A DNA stretch of 64,000 nt from Pyrrhosoma nymphula. Lineage: Eukaryota; Arthropoda; Insecta; Odonata; Coenagrionidae. A program made the position numbers and the translations under genes. The notes beneath the pieces are model-generated. The model was not told where the DNA came from. It worked only from the letters and a program-made list of their open reading frames with translations, and ran no database searches. How positions within the stretch are numbered: position 1 is the first letter of the stretch; every line of letters begins with the position of its first letter. Positions 46,527 through 59,021 of this stretch are shown piece by piece. Where the stretch lies: assembly GCA_963573305.1 (NCBI GenBank), contig OY754337.1, positions 76,955,094 to 77,019,093 of the forward strand. Direction: 5' to 3'.

Positions 46527-47720
46527 AAGAAAGTGTTACTAACTATTGTCCCATGTCTATTCTCCCCACTTTTTCTCTCTAACTTCAGCGTATTCTCCAT
46601 GACCGTCTCTTATCTTTCACCCTTCCCTAAATCTCACCGTATCAGCATGACTTTCTTCCTGGGGGCCTTTGTTTAACCAATCTATCGATATTGCACCACC
46701 ACATCACCTCTGCACTCGAAGCCTCTTACCAACTTGATGTGTGTTAAATTAACTTCTCCAAGGCTTTCGACACTATCAAACATGCACTTTTATTACATAA
46801 ACTGGAAAAATGCTTTCAATGTTCACGGTCCTTTCTTCGACGTCCATTCTCACTTCCTTACTCTTTCTCACTCCTGCAAGATTCTTCTTTTCGCAGATGA
46901 CTGCAAAATTTTCAAAAGAATTTACACCACTGCCGACTCTCAATCCCTCCAATCTGCCCTCCACTCGTTTGAAGACTGGTGCAATATATGGAAACTCATT
47001 ATTAATCCTTTAAAGTCAGCCTCAATGTCATTTTCATTAAAGTCCAACCCTTACACAACAAATATCAACTATCCAGCAAAGCGATCCCATCACCACCTTG
47101 AATAAGGACCTGGGCGTTACCTTTGACAGTAAACTTACCTTCAACCCTCATCTCAGAGAGACAAAGTCGAAAGCCATGCCCATTGTGGGAATCCTCTACA
47201 GATTCACTGAAATATCAGACCCTCTAGCACTAAAAACGATCTTAACTGGATGCATACTCCCCATTGTTAAGTACTGCTCATTCATTAGGTCAACTGCCTG
47301 TCCCACCAGCTTAACACTTTTGGAACATCCCCTTAATTTTTTCACGTCAACTGTCTGTCACAGTTTTCCCCACCAGCGTAGCTCATCCCATTGCGAAATA
47401 ATTTCATCTCTTGGAATTTCCCCTTTGTCAAACCGCTGAAAAGTTCATGACCTAAATTTCGTCCAATCTGCCATCAATGGCAATTTCCGATCCACTGACA
47501 TTCTTCCTTTTTTCTCCCTTCATATTCCAAGCCGCAAAACCCACAGTGGTGATCTCCTTCACCTACCTAATTCCGTCTTTCACTCTCCCACCGTTCTCTT
47601 TTCTACAGACTCCCGAAACTATTCAACATACTTTCTTTCAATAACCCCTTACTTGAACCCATTCCACCTCCCATCACTTCTTTACCACTTGAATAAATTT
47701 TTCAGCTGTCCCACTCGTGA
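46527..47720 (+). pseudogene. LINE reverse transcriptase remnant (CR1/Jockey-like)
   Basis: In shifting frames: S-V-T-N-Y-C-P-M-S-I-L-P, INFSKAFDTIKHALLLHKLE, ILLFADDCKIFK (catalytic FADD), DLGVTFDSKLTFNPHL, then a thumb-like region to about 47720. Internal deletion between KAFDT and FADD, plus stops and frameshifts. The YRPISIL-type wording and DLGV motif fit CR1/Jockey-group LINEs. Confidence 0.82.
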
Positions 47721-48639
47721 GGATGCAACATATAATTGAGCATGTGAAAAGCATGGACTTTCCAGATTAAATCCACACCCTTGAAGTAATTTGCCTTGTT
47801 GATGGTCATTGAGAAGGCAAAGCGAACAGAAAACTGTAGTCGCTTAACTACAGCTATCAAATTAGTCACTGAACCTGGCCTTTAATTGCTGCAGGCATTT
47901 ATAGACATTCATGAAATTGAGCTATTAAAAGGATATTCACGCCTGGTTGCCAAGGAAATTTCTATTTTTGAAAAGGAAGAAAAATTGATAAATTTAGAGA
48001 TGAAAACGCAACACTTGGACAAAAATTATGTGAAAAAGAAAATTGAATGAAAGAATCAAATACTGCATTTTTTGTGCATTCTATGATAAAAATTTCCATC
48101 CAATATCTTGATTGCAAGTAATTTAATAAAGAAACACCTGCACTGAATTTAATGCTTTTCTTATGGGAGTAAATGTTGACAATATTGGGGCAAAAACAAC
48201 CACAAAATTGGCAATTTTTATAATGCAGAAGCCTTTGGGACATACAAAGATACATTTATTTTTATATATAAGATGAAGATTGCAAATTATAAGGGTGGGC
48301 GAGGGCTTTATGGAGCGTTCCTGGCACTCGGGCCTCTTGGTCCATTGTGCCATCCCACATTTAACCTGCAAGCCACTTGCAGACAGGTGACAAGAGCACC
48401 AGGGTAGAGGTATGAAGGAGGAGGCACCCCCAGCCTTCCCGGTACCTACCTCAAGCTTGATATCACATGGTAGTGAAAAACTTGACATTATCCATGAATG
48501 ACACCTTCACTGAAAATCAATTTTAAAAACCATCGCGGATGCAGCTATCTAAGTTTTTTTATAGTCCAGCGCTCATCAATTCCCAGTTTCCACAACAGCC
48601 AAACAGACTGAGGTAGTTACGGCTGTTTGCCCAAATCAC
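47721..48639. other. Intergenic, nothing firmly recognised
   Basis: A GC-richer block at 48290-48460 on the minus strand (GGTAGGTACCGGGAAGGCTG...GGCACAATGGACCAAGAGGC) may be an old repeat. No gene. Confidence 0.4.
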
Positions 48640-49143
48640 CGTGGGAATGTACGCCCGTAGAGCTGGATCACATATTGTAAGATTTCAGGTCGAATTGCGA
48701 AATCAGAGGTGTATGTGGGGGAAACAGGCCGGAAAATCGACACCAGAATGAAGGAACACGAGTGTCACCTACGCCTGGGGCAGGCTGAGAAATCGGCCAT
48801 TGCTGAGCACAGCATCACAACGGACCATGCCATCCATTTTGACAAGACCCAATTGATTACTGTGTCTTTAGGATATTGGGACTGGGTCATCAAAGAGGTG
48901 ATTGAGAGTAGGATGAAAAGAAATAATTTCGACCATGACTCTGGGTATCAAATGAGCAACACTTGGAAACCCCTGCTCGGAAAAATAAAAAGGACAAGAC
49001 TTCCGGATGGTGCCCAAACTCTCCCTCCAAAATCTTGCACTTCACCTGCCCTCGTGTATATATTAGCGACCACTTCAAGTCAAGGCACTCACCCCACTCA
49101 CCTCTGTCCTGAGGACGATCTACTCGACTCAAGTATCAAAACG
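48640..49143 (+). pseudogene. Penelope-like element: GIY-YIG endonuclease fragment
   Basis: An open frame to a TGA at about 49144 reads VYVGETGRKIDTRMKEHECH, then S-A-I-A-E-H-S-I-T-T-D-H, and V-I-K-E-V-I-E-S, the GIY-YIG nuclease core of Penelope-like elements with its conserved Arg and EH residues. The upstream RT is absent and the entry to the domain is frame-broken. It differs from the copy at 37.2-38.2 kb and is a second lineage. Confidence 0.82.
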
Positions 49144-50010
49144 TGAGCCAACATGGATCATAGAATGGTAGTACTAATGTAGGTATTAGTAGTACCATGG
49201 ACCATATATAGTACCCTCTGTGAAACCTGAGAAATCCATGAGATACAGAATCATGTAGTCCCCAACGCTGCCAACCCTACATCAATTGACTCAGGCGTTG
49301 CTAGGGGGGAACCGGAAGTATGATATGTGATACTCAGAAAAGGAACACAAAATGGATAACAGTGTGATATTACTGTTTGATAAACAGAAGAGTTTCATTT
49401 ACTCTTGAAACCATTCTGAATATTGCAAAAGGCATCATGGATGTGGGAATCCTAATTTTGTATCAAATTTACTGTTTGTATTTCACTTGTTCGCTGTAAT
49501 TCTTGGAGAAGGCAGGGAAGAGTTATAGCTGTAATTCCATGGTCCTGGGAATATGTTTAGGGTTTTTATGTCAGTCCGTACGGCTGTTGTGGAAATAGGG
49601 CAAAGTCCTATCTGTTTTGAAGTGTGCGGTCTAGTGCTGCCAGAGGATGTAACACTGAAAGCTTTACGTCATACCTCATGGAACCAATCAGCAACGTATG
49701 ACGTGTACGAGTACCATGAAAAGGAGGGCCCTGCCCTGGAATATCAGAAAGTGAGCCAATTCAAAATTCTTCAAATTAACAGGCCATGAAATTTGGACAG
49801 GGAGTAGAAGAGGAATGGAGATGGCAGTGCCTGATGACAGAAAAGAATGTTTTCCCTCAGGTCATCCTAGTAAACATAGAATTATATTTGAACATGACGT
49901 AGGAAATTCTTCTTTTCTAATTCAATCTGAATTTAATTAGCAACACAAGATTAAATATTATATTTCTTTGTGACATTTGGCAAGTCCTGATTTTCCATAA
50001 AAATGGTAGA
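49144..50010. other. Intergenic, nothing recognised
   Basis: Non-coding sequence between a Penelope-like fragment and a hAT MITE. A 78-codon open frame at 49553-49789 has no recognisable motif. Confidence 0.4.
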
Positions 50011-50018
50011 AGCTGTGC

Positions 50019-50488
50019 CAGTGGCGGATACATATGGGGGGCGCGCACCCCCCCCTTGCGGGGCCGCCCGCACCGCCCCCGCCAGTCAGCCTGCACACTA
50101 TTTGTTAGTGTTTTTCATCAGTCGACTCTGAGTCGAGTTATCGAGTAGTTGCACTTTCATATGTAGCACGCGCACGCGTCATCGTATTTTATAAGTTTCT
50201 GTCTGGCGCATAGATAGCTAACCTACGAGAAAAGTCGCGGCCATTCTAGTGATCTCGATACGTTATTCTGTCTGGCATTTGTTCGAGAAAAGTAGCGAAT
50301 ATTCTACTGTTTGTATTTGTTCACACTCCTTAAAAGTCTGGAAGCAAAAATTCTGGCACCGAATGTTCTCGAAACAACCGAGCTACATATATAAGGGAAG
50401 CAGAGTCACTGCCAGGCAGTCAGTTTGAAAGCTACAATCGTCGCGATAACTTGCGTCCCCCCTTGAGTTTTTTCTGAATCCGCCACTG
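50019..50488. mobile_element. hAT MITE with perfect 8-bp target duplication (copy 2)
   Basis: CAGTGGCGGAT (50019-50029) and ATCCGCCACTG (50478-50488) are flanked by AGCTGTGC on both sides (50011-50018, 50489-50496). Same orientation and very similar to 46027-46499, with a few small indels. Confidence 0.95.
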
Positions 50489-50855
50489 AGCTGTGCCAAC
50501 CACTAGTATTAACCTAATTGGTCCTAACTCCCAGCTCTCTCCTTAATTATGTGGCTTAGATCCTGAAATATCCTTGTTTATTAGCATAACACATATTTAA
50601 TGATATAAGGTATAACTAGGGTTACCATAGGTCCATCATAAAAAAGACACCTACTATAAAAAAGAGGACACTTCTCATTTTCCCCACCATTTTCACCACA
50701 ATCATTACATTCATGAATCTCATCACTGTCTTTTACACATTTATGCCATGAATATTTGGAAAATGAAGAAATCTCTGTTAGCAGTTTTCGGTTTCCCAGC
50801 TAGTATTTATAAAAGCTTAAGCAGCCGAAGTGCTTAAAAATGTACTGCACACACA

Positions 50856-51057
50856 CTACATACACCTTTCATGTTTTCTTTTTAAAATCTGTTGCTGTCT
50901 TTGGTCCACTGTGTGTAAAGCTCGCTTTAACTGTGTGTTTACAAGAGAGAAAACACATTCTATATTAGCATTATGACTAGGTGTAGAAAAAAAGCTCAAC
51001 AATTTTTAGCAGTTCAGAATGGTACACATCATTAGACAACTTATTAAAATATGCACA
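50856..51057 (-). pseudogene. hAT transposase C-terminal dimerisation domain remnant
   Basis: A 66-codon frame ending in TAG (50856-50858) reads H-S-E-L-L-K-I-V-E-L-F-S-T-P, then NANIECVFSLVNTQLKRAL. This follows the hAT C-terminal pattern (L..I......P.S.A..ER.FS...). Upstream on the same strand the frame is broken and no DDE region is recognisable. Confidence 0.72.
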
Positions 51058-51595
51058 CCTTACTTCACCTGTTGGTTGGTTTTGTTTCATAGATCTTTTA
51101 AAAATTTTGCTAAACTAAAAAACTGATCAAAACACTGTCATTTAGCCTTACATTTGTTTTTTCATTAGGATATGTGATGCAGTTTTCAACATCCTTCCAT
51201 TTAGGAGTTCCTGAAAGTTGCATTCATTTGAATGGTTTGAACTGTTGATAATGAGCCAACCACTTCTTAAGATAGGTACTCAATAGCAGTTCGATACACA
51301 GCTGTCATCTCCTCACCAAAGCTATCATACTCCTGTGAGTAGCCTAACCTTCCTCTCTTTTTTCTGTAGTTATTTCCTTTATTTATAAGGACTTAAAATT
51401 ATTCTTGTTCCCTCAAGGTCTCTAAAGCAGATTCCAAAATAGAAACTTTCAATGACAGATTTTGATTCTTTCTCTAAATTTAATATACCTATTAGTGTTG
51501 AATACTGACACCAACTAATGAAAAACTATACTTAATCTTGAATTTATTTGTGCCTGCCGCAAATACACTGACAAAAAGCATAGAAATTGCCACGA

Positions 51596-51690
51596 TAAAT
51601 AAAACAGAATCGGGCCACGGACCTTTGGCTTGCCGGGTCAATGCACAGAGCACTACACTACCCTGGCTTCCTAATGCCCGTGGCAATTTA
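51596..51690 (-). repeat. Possible tRNA-derived SINE
   Basis: Minus strand: AGCCAGGGTAGTGTAGTGCT (A-box-like) and GGTCCGTGGCCCGATTC (weak B box) in tRNA-like spacing. It lies inside the hAT element, so it inserted later. Confidence 0.4.
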
Positions 51691-54600
51691 GGAGGACACA
51701 AGGGAGTTAGATGTTAACAAGCTTCTGTTCGCCAAAGTGACTTCTTTGCAGTCTGCTACTCTCTTGTGTTGCCATCTTTGATAGACTGCAAGGGCTTAAC
51801 ACAGAGTATAAAACGAGCATTTTTTTCTCAGAGCCAAATAAGAGGACATTTCATAATTTTTCATAAAATCTGCCTGGACATTTTTTTTACCTGAAAAAGA
51901 GACATGTCAAGGAAAAAATAGGACACATGGCAACCCTAGGTATAACCATGTACAAAATGTAAGTATAAGTAAAAATTGTAAAGTAGAAAACATTTCGGAG
52001 TAGACCTTAAAAAGAAAGCATGAATGGAATGAATACATAAATCACATAGGCAAAGAAAGAAGTGAAAATAGCATGAGATAAGTTACCGTTGAAAAAGAAT
52101 CACATAAAGGAAAAGTACAAAAAAAATGTTGTGATAACCTTACCGACTAGCAAGATAGAAAGGCAAAGGGACAAAGAAAGAACAGGCAATCTGTCCACTA
52201 CATATATAAAAAGAAAAAGTATAATCAAAATTAAAAATAATTCTGACATATTATATAATGGCACCAAACCTCTCACGTATGTTCACTACATATTTTAATA
52301 TCAAAATTACTCACAAACAAATAAAGTACCTTTTCCAATACACCATGATTATGTTTCCTCATAGGCACCTATTCTCCCCTCTTCCTAATACCAACAGTTT
52401 CAAAGGAAAATAAACTAGGAGCAACACTTTCTATCATAGATTAAAGCCATCTCTCAAAGATTAAAAATAAATGGTCCAAATTTACATTTCTTAGAAAAAA
52501 AATTCACAAACTCATTTTCACATACGAGATATGAACCAACTTAAAGAAGATTAGAAAATGTAATAGCAAACTTGTATAGGCACACAAAACATTAACAACC
52601 TATGTGAAGGTTAGGTGGCCAAGGCACATCTTTTTCAATAGCAAAAAAAACCCAGATATTTCTGTGGTAAGTTATCAAAAATTTATTCGATGATGTATTA
52701 TGTACAGATATTATAGTACAAACTGTGAAATCGAAAACATTGGTACAAAGGAAGTGCAAGCATAAAGGCAAAGTGTAGAATTAAAATTAATGGCAAGTTG
52801 TTTACTTATTCTTTTGTATGTAAACCAATCTTTAAATAAGACTGGACACATTAGTATTGGCTAGTGGTTTTTTTCAAGTTCTGTCCCTTTCATGGATATC
52901 TGGCACAATAATTGATACCAGATCACAACACTATATGTGTCTACAATCTACAGCAAAGATGGAAAGCTACAAGTGCCCATTGTTGAACCAACATAAAAGC
53001 TTTGACAAGTTCGATCAGAGTGCTCCGTCGAATGTCCATCATCAATAACACCATGTGTCTGGATTTTAGCTACCCAAAATGGGTCCACATCATCAGTACA
53101 TATCTGGCAATAGTAAAGGCTTTCGGTTTGCAGTTACAAACAGGGTAATAATCTGATTTCACCGGATCGTTGTTTTATTTTATGTACATTTGTCTGTGTA
53201 TATACATAATTATATATTTATTCTTTTCATATAAACACAACTAAAGATATAAATAAGATGCGCAGCCAGTCTCACACACCACACCTTTTAAAAAGCAGTC
53301 ATTTTTTTATTGAGAAACTAAATTCATTCTTCCCCACCATGCACAACTGTTGTGAGAAGAGGCAAGATATCAAGAGCCATTTTTACATAATGTCGACATA
53401 CTTCCTGGAAGAAATGTTTCAATTTAAAACAAAGTGCAAGCTTTTGCACCAAGCTCTACTGTACGCCACAAAAGGGGTATAAATGCACAGGCCTATCGAA
53501 AAGTCAAGAAAATGCCTCAAGATGCAGGCACACAAGCCAGCTCCAACAAAGGATAAACCAGGCGCCAACAACTCCCCAAAAACCATGACCGCACACACCT
53601 TTTGCAGCCAAAGCAGGGCTTCCAAAACTAATCCAGTCAAAGCCTCCAACAACATGGTGTAATGATTATCATGCTATGACATTGGTAAAATTCTTCAATT
53701 TTGCATTTAGGTGAGAATTTCCACAGGGGAGGAATTACATAAGTTATCTACAACATTTTCTTCATTCCATAGCATTCTCAAGTCATTCATCCCACGTTCT
53801 GTATACCTATTCACTGCTTTCGAAACAGTGTTAGTCACAGAAAAAGAAAATATAGATGCTACAGTTATGTAAGCTCAAAAAGCATCCATGAACCCCATAT
53901 AATTCAATTCAACTTTGCAACAGTCAAATCACAGGCATTATAGTTAGCTTTATATATATTTTTTTTGTAAGTTTATGCATATTTCCTTGGGACATAAAAG
54001 CCAGTAATCCAGAGGGTAATATAATATCCTTTATTTTGAGCAACAACTTTTAAAGCCCATGCCATCAAATGACTCATGGCATTCAGTGTCCTTAAGAGCA
54101 TATAACCAGTTTGTGCACCAGTATTTACAGGTTAACAGTGAACATGTCTGAATGTGCCAGTGTAACTTTAAATGAATGTATTTATTTGGTGTTAATGTAA
54201 TGATGTTAAATGAGTGCATGTTTGATGTGTTTTGTGTATCCGAGTGTGTCAATGTGTTAATGACTAATGACGCAGTTAGGTGTCCAAATGAAATGAGTAT
54301 TTTTTTAACCATTATGTGCTAATATGCATGGCATTTCGTCAATAAACCTGTTGTTTACAAAGATTTCACTTGCATAAATGCATGATAGTGTGTCTTGTAT
54401 TAATAACATTCAATGCTGTATACACAGACATGCATTTTAGCAATTGCAGCAAAGGGAGAAGTCCAATACCTGCACATAATGCCTGATGAATGCGGTTTAA
54501 GGAACCAGATTTAGTTAGACTTATAAGAACTACTTTTTTTGCTGGAAAACAAGCAATCACAATTTATCCTCATCCTTCTCATGGTCCACTTTGTGATTAC

Positions 54601-54830
54601 AACTACAAGTGAAAGCTGTGACACAAAGGATTACTTTCATTTGAAGCCAAAATTGTTATGATTTTTATAAATACATTAATTTCTTAAAAGTTTTAAAACA
54701 ATAATGATTTGAATTTCGTCACCACAGGCCTTTTTAATTCCATATAATGGAGTTAAAAAATATCCCTATAATTGAAGTTGTGAGATGTAAACCAACAACT
54801 CGTTACAGAGGTTCAATTCCCTTCCCGAAC

Positions 54831-54877
54831 ATATATATATATATCTATATAAGTATACATATATATATATATATATT
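54831..54877. repeat. Interrupted (AT)n microsatellite
   Basis: Two pure AT runs are split by CTATATAAGTATAC. It lies about 2.9 kb downstream of the para stop codon. Confidence 0.9.
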
Positions 54878-57639
54878 AATACGGCATCCTCACTGAAGAG
54901 ACAAGATATCTGTGCAAAGCAATTAACTTGTACAGAATGTTGGAGATTACCCAGCTATGGCATGACTATGGTGGAGGGTTGATGGCTATATGGGCATCCC
55001 TGGTGATGATCAACACTCTCCTGTTCACAATCAACAACAACAGACAACACTCTTCCTCTCACTCTTGCATTCTCTCGCTCCCTCTCACACTTTTACCGCA
55101 AGCGCACTCTTTGATCGACGACTCCTCTTGTCACCTTCCTCTTATTCTCATCATCATCACTCTCTCACTATTTCTCCTTTTTTCCTCCAAAGATGCACTT
55201 CCCTTTCTTCATATCTCTCTATTGCACACACCTGGTTGGTTACCCCACTCCCATTCTTGTGACCCACTCTTGTTCTTTAAGGGAGGGATGCCAAAACTAG
55301 GCACAGTGTGATAAGTTGAATTTCTTTAGAAACCTCTTTGTGTGCACAAAGGACACAAGATTACACATGTCTTAACAGTTGAGCTTATATATATTTTTTT
55401 ATTTTCCCCCCTCAGCTGAATTTTCACAATGCAGGTTTAATATTTTCTTCTTGTTGGCTTGCATTCTTCACTGGGCACAGTTATTCCAGAAATGGATCCA
55501 ACAAAGGGTGAAAAACATGGAAACAAACACTTTGTCTTCACACTGAAAATATTAACAACTTACATAACAAAAGGAAGCCTCTCATGAGATTGGTGTAACT
55601 TTTGGAGGACAAAACCAGATATCTGCCCAATGTGCTGAGATACCCATCGACTAAATTGAGCCGCACGACTGACAAGGGGGAAGAGATAGGAACGTGGGGC
55701 TCAACAAGCAACGCAAGGGTATCACGCACACATTACAGTCCAAAGATATATTATATTCTTTATCTATGAATCAAGAAATCCAAATTCAAGCAGTAATGAG
55801 AATAATGCTGGTAGAAATGGGGATCGGAAAGTAATATCTATATAACAGCATGAAAATACTTTGGTAAAAAATTTCATTATTTTTGTTTTCATTAAGCAAG
55901 CAATCTTGATGAAAGATAAAATGGTTATATTGATTACTACTAGGTATAGTGTTGTGAGTTATAAACCCAATATTTACAAAAATTACTCCCCAAACTAAGC
56001 CACACCCAATCCATACGAGGTAATGTTTCTCATTATAAATTCGAAGCAAATATGCTTGTCAAGTTGTAAAAAGCATATACTCTCTCAAGTCCAATAATTA
56101 AAAACAAGATGAACTCAGTTGATGAATATTAAAGCAAATTACACTAAATGTATCCATCTTGATTTGATGTGCCTTAGTTGAATATTCCAAACTGAAGGGT
56201 GATTCATATGCTGAGGATAGCCAAGATAAGAGTTCTAGGTGGACTGAGATTTGTTTCAACAAGTTCATTACACAGATAACAATAAGTTTAAAAACTTTAA
56301 AATATATCTCTGGTCTTCATACTTGCACATTTGTAAAAAATTTCATTAACATATACCTAAAAAAAAGCCTTCAATGAATTTATTGTGCTCAATATAGTTG
56401 TGCTTATTGACAAAGTGGAAGCAGAACAATATGTTTACTTGGCAGTAAGATGAAAATGAAAAACTCATGATTAAAGGGAAACAAGTAATTATATCTTAGA
56501 ACTCTATACTTCAGCTTTCCCCAGACAAGCAGTGAATAATTAGGATATAGCCAACTTAATCATTGCATTCTTCCACATGGTTTGCATATGTACAGGATAC
56601 AAAGACATTTCTTATTAAAGAAATGGTGTAGAAAAATAACAAGTGAAAAAACATCACAAGAGCATGAACAGAACAACAGATGTATGTTACATTATTTTGT
56701 CACTCCCAAAAAAACTAGTAACATGCATTTGTTACTTCAGATGCCTCTTTGAGCCAAGTTTAATAGTCATTTCGTCAAAGCGAGTGGCCCAACGATATCA
56801 GCAAAATTAATATAAAAAATAACTGATGTGGCAAATTCATCCCGTTTCACATTAACAGAGAATTTGTGATAATGGCAGAGGATAGGATGAATGATCCCTT
56901 GAAAAGCACAAAACTTTCCCCAATCAAACACATTTTTGGCATAATGATCAGTGGTTACCTACCCTCCCTACAATTCATCACTCAACAAAACTCCTTTATT
57001 ATTTTGGGAATGGACCGAAAACAGAGCTGCAAAACACTCTCCTATCTCTCACTGCCCTACCTGGTTTTTGGGAACACCACTCCCCTCCTCACCCACCTTT
57101 TGTTTTATGCACCAAACAGCTTATAACATGAACAGCAGTCCCCGTTCACTCATTTTTAGTGCACCATCCACACATATTGTGCAGAGGAAACTGTGTACAA
57201 CTAAAATGCAGCCTCTCCGCACGAAGCCATGCACGTCATAAATGGCAGTAGCACCCCTGAGAGCCAAATTGAAAAACCAGCCAGCTGCTCACACTTATAA
57301 ACCCCCACCAACCACTTTGGGTCAAATCCCCAACAACCTCTGGGCTGCAATGGACCGTCACCAATTGCTCCAACGCTAATGGAGAGCGCGACACCCACTC
57401 CCCAATTCAGAAAGGGAAGGGAATTGTTGCTCTTTTGGGAGTGGACGAAAAAAAAATAGAAAAAAATAAGAGGTGGCAGTGGGGATGTGTTATAACAATC
57501 ATTTAGCGTGGTCTTTCTCTCTCTTACTCTTTCTCTCACTGTCGATGTGCCCACATTGCGTGTAGTGGACACATTAGGGGGGGGGGGTTCGTCGGTCATG
57601 AGAGCTCGCTCAGGGGCACAAGGGATGGAGGGAGCTGGG

Positions 57640-57690
57640 ACTGCTGCTTCGGCTGCTGCTGTTGCTGCTGCTGGTGCTGCTGTACGTGAG
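57640..57690. repeat. GCT trinucleotide repeat in para 3' UTR
   Basis: Repeated GCT/GCTGTT/GGTGCT triplets (CAG-type on the minus, transcribed strand), about 75-125 bp after the para stop codon. Poly-Ala and similar open frames here are by-products. Confidence 0.8.
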
Positions 57691-57762
57691 CCGCGGTGAC
57701 AGTGGCGGACACTGTCGACGACGAAAGAGGCAGGCAGGAGGAGGGGCGGTGCTCCCCGCACA

Positions 57763-59021
57763 TCAGACATCGGCTGAACGCGATGTCAAGCTGGGCGAGC
57801 GGGAGTGAATGACCACGCGGTGGCCGTTTTTGGTGACAAAGCCATCACTCTCGATGAGGACGGCCGTCTGCTGCTGTTGTCCATTTTTGCCATTGGCAGC
57901 ACCCCCCCCACTACTACTACCGCCCCGCGCACCATCTTCCTCCTCGCCATCCTCCTCCTGGATGTCCCCGGATGCTGCTCTCGATGACGAAGGCCCCCCT
58001 CCACCCCCACCCTCCCCACTCCTTATGCTACCACCCCCACCAGCACTCCCACCCCCACCACTACCCCCATCACTCGACTGAATGCAACGCTCCCGAAGAC
58101 TCTTGTGCTTGCGCCACGCGTTCTGGATGAGGCGTGCACAGTATTCCTCCCGCTGCCGCCACAGGGTGGATGAGACGGGCTCGTAGCCCACTTCATCAGG
58201 ACGGGCCTGAACCTCACCTAACTCTGCAGATTCCTCAATGGGATTACCCTTTCGGGCAAAGAAGTCTTTTGTGAGGGCATCCAAAATGTCCACACAGAAC
58301 ATGAGGTCTCCCTTGCATATGGGAATGTCCATTGATACAATCTTGTACTTGTTGGGCTTGTGTATCTGCAGTGGGGGTTCGAGGACATCCAAAAAGTCAG
58401 ACAACTGATCGTAACGAATGTATTGTGTACCATCTGGATCAAACTGCTGCCAGATTTCATAGTACATGTCGTAGTCGTCATCGGTGAGGCCTTCCTGAAC
58501 ATCCTCAGTTGCCTGAGAATAGTTCTCCAAAATGACAGCAATGTACATGTTTATGACAATGAGGAAGCTAATAACCAAGTAAGATAATAGAAAGGTGATG
58601 CCTTTAGTACTTGAACCACAATTCCCTGGGAAACCCATCTCAACGTTTGGCTCATCACAATCTTCTTCATTAATAATACCATCAAGAACTCCATCCCAGC
58701 CAGCTGAGGTGGACATCTGAAATAGTAGGATCATGGACTGGCCAAAAGTCTTGAAGTTATACACATCATCCAGCCCACTTTTGTCTTTTACATGCATGAA
58801 AAATGACATTCCAAAGATGGCAAAGATGAACATGACCAGGAAAAGCAGCAAGCAGATGTTGAAGAGAGCTGGCAAGGACATGGCAAGCGCAAAGAGAAGA
58901 GTTCTTATGCCCTTAGCTCCCTTCACCAATCGTAGAACTCGTCCCACTTTTGCTACCCTCACCACTCGGAGCAGTGTTGGAGATACAAAATACTTCTCTA
59001 TCAAATCACTCAACACCAGCC
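57763..59021 (-). CDS. para: para last exon: IV S3-S4 loop to C-terminus
   Basis: The acceptor TTTCTATTGCAG lies just above 59021. It encodes 419 residues from L-V-L-S-D-L-I-E-K-Y-F through S4, S5, pore, S6 and the whole cytoplasmic tail, stop TGA at 57765-57763. The tail between the WRKHK motif and the final QTAVLIESDGFVTKNGHRVV block is a low-complexity Gly/Ser/Glu stretch (about 58080-57880), a region variable between insects. DCDEPNVEMGFPGNCG in the pore-S6 loop is also unlike the common fly wording. Confidence 0.97.

Larger units (their letters stand above)
50617..51938 (-). mobile_element. Decayed hAT transposon with GGTATAAC target duplication
   Basis: Ends TAGGGTTACCATAGGTCC (50617) and the inverted GGACACATGGCAACCCTA ending at 51938; GGTATAAC occurs exactly on both sides (50609-50616, 51939-51946). 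Subterminal AAGAGGACA motifs lie at both ends. The minus strand carries a hAT dimerisation-domain remnant. A tRNA-like SINE lies inside at 51596-51690. The termini resemble those of 119-683. Confidence 0.88.
51947..57762 (-). other. Downstream flank and probable 3' UTR of para
   Basis: AT-rich, with no protein motif on either strand. Part of the minus strand should be para 3' UTR, but the poly(A) site cannot be fixed; TTTATT (AATAAA on the minus strand) occurs at several places, for example 56995-57000. Contains an (AT)n tract near 54.85 kb, a CT-rich block at 55030-55220 and a GCT-repeat block at 57640-57690. Confidence 0.5.

Noticed and set aside
57201..57770. 189-codon minus-strand open frame overlapping the para stop
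   Set aside because: It lies in another frame over the para 3' UTR, driven by GCT repeats and GC-rich DNA; no protein motif.
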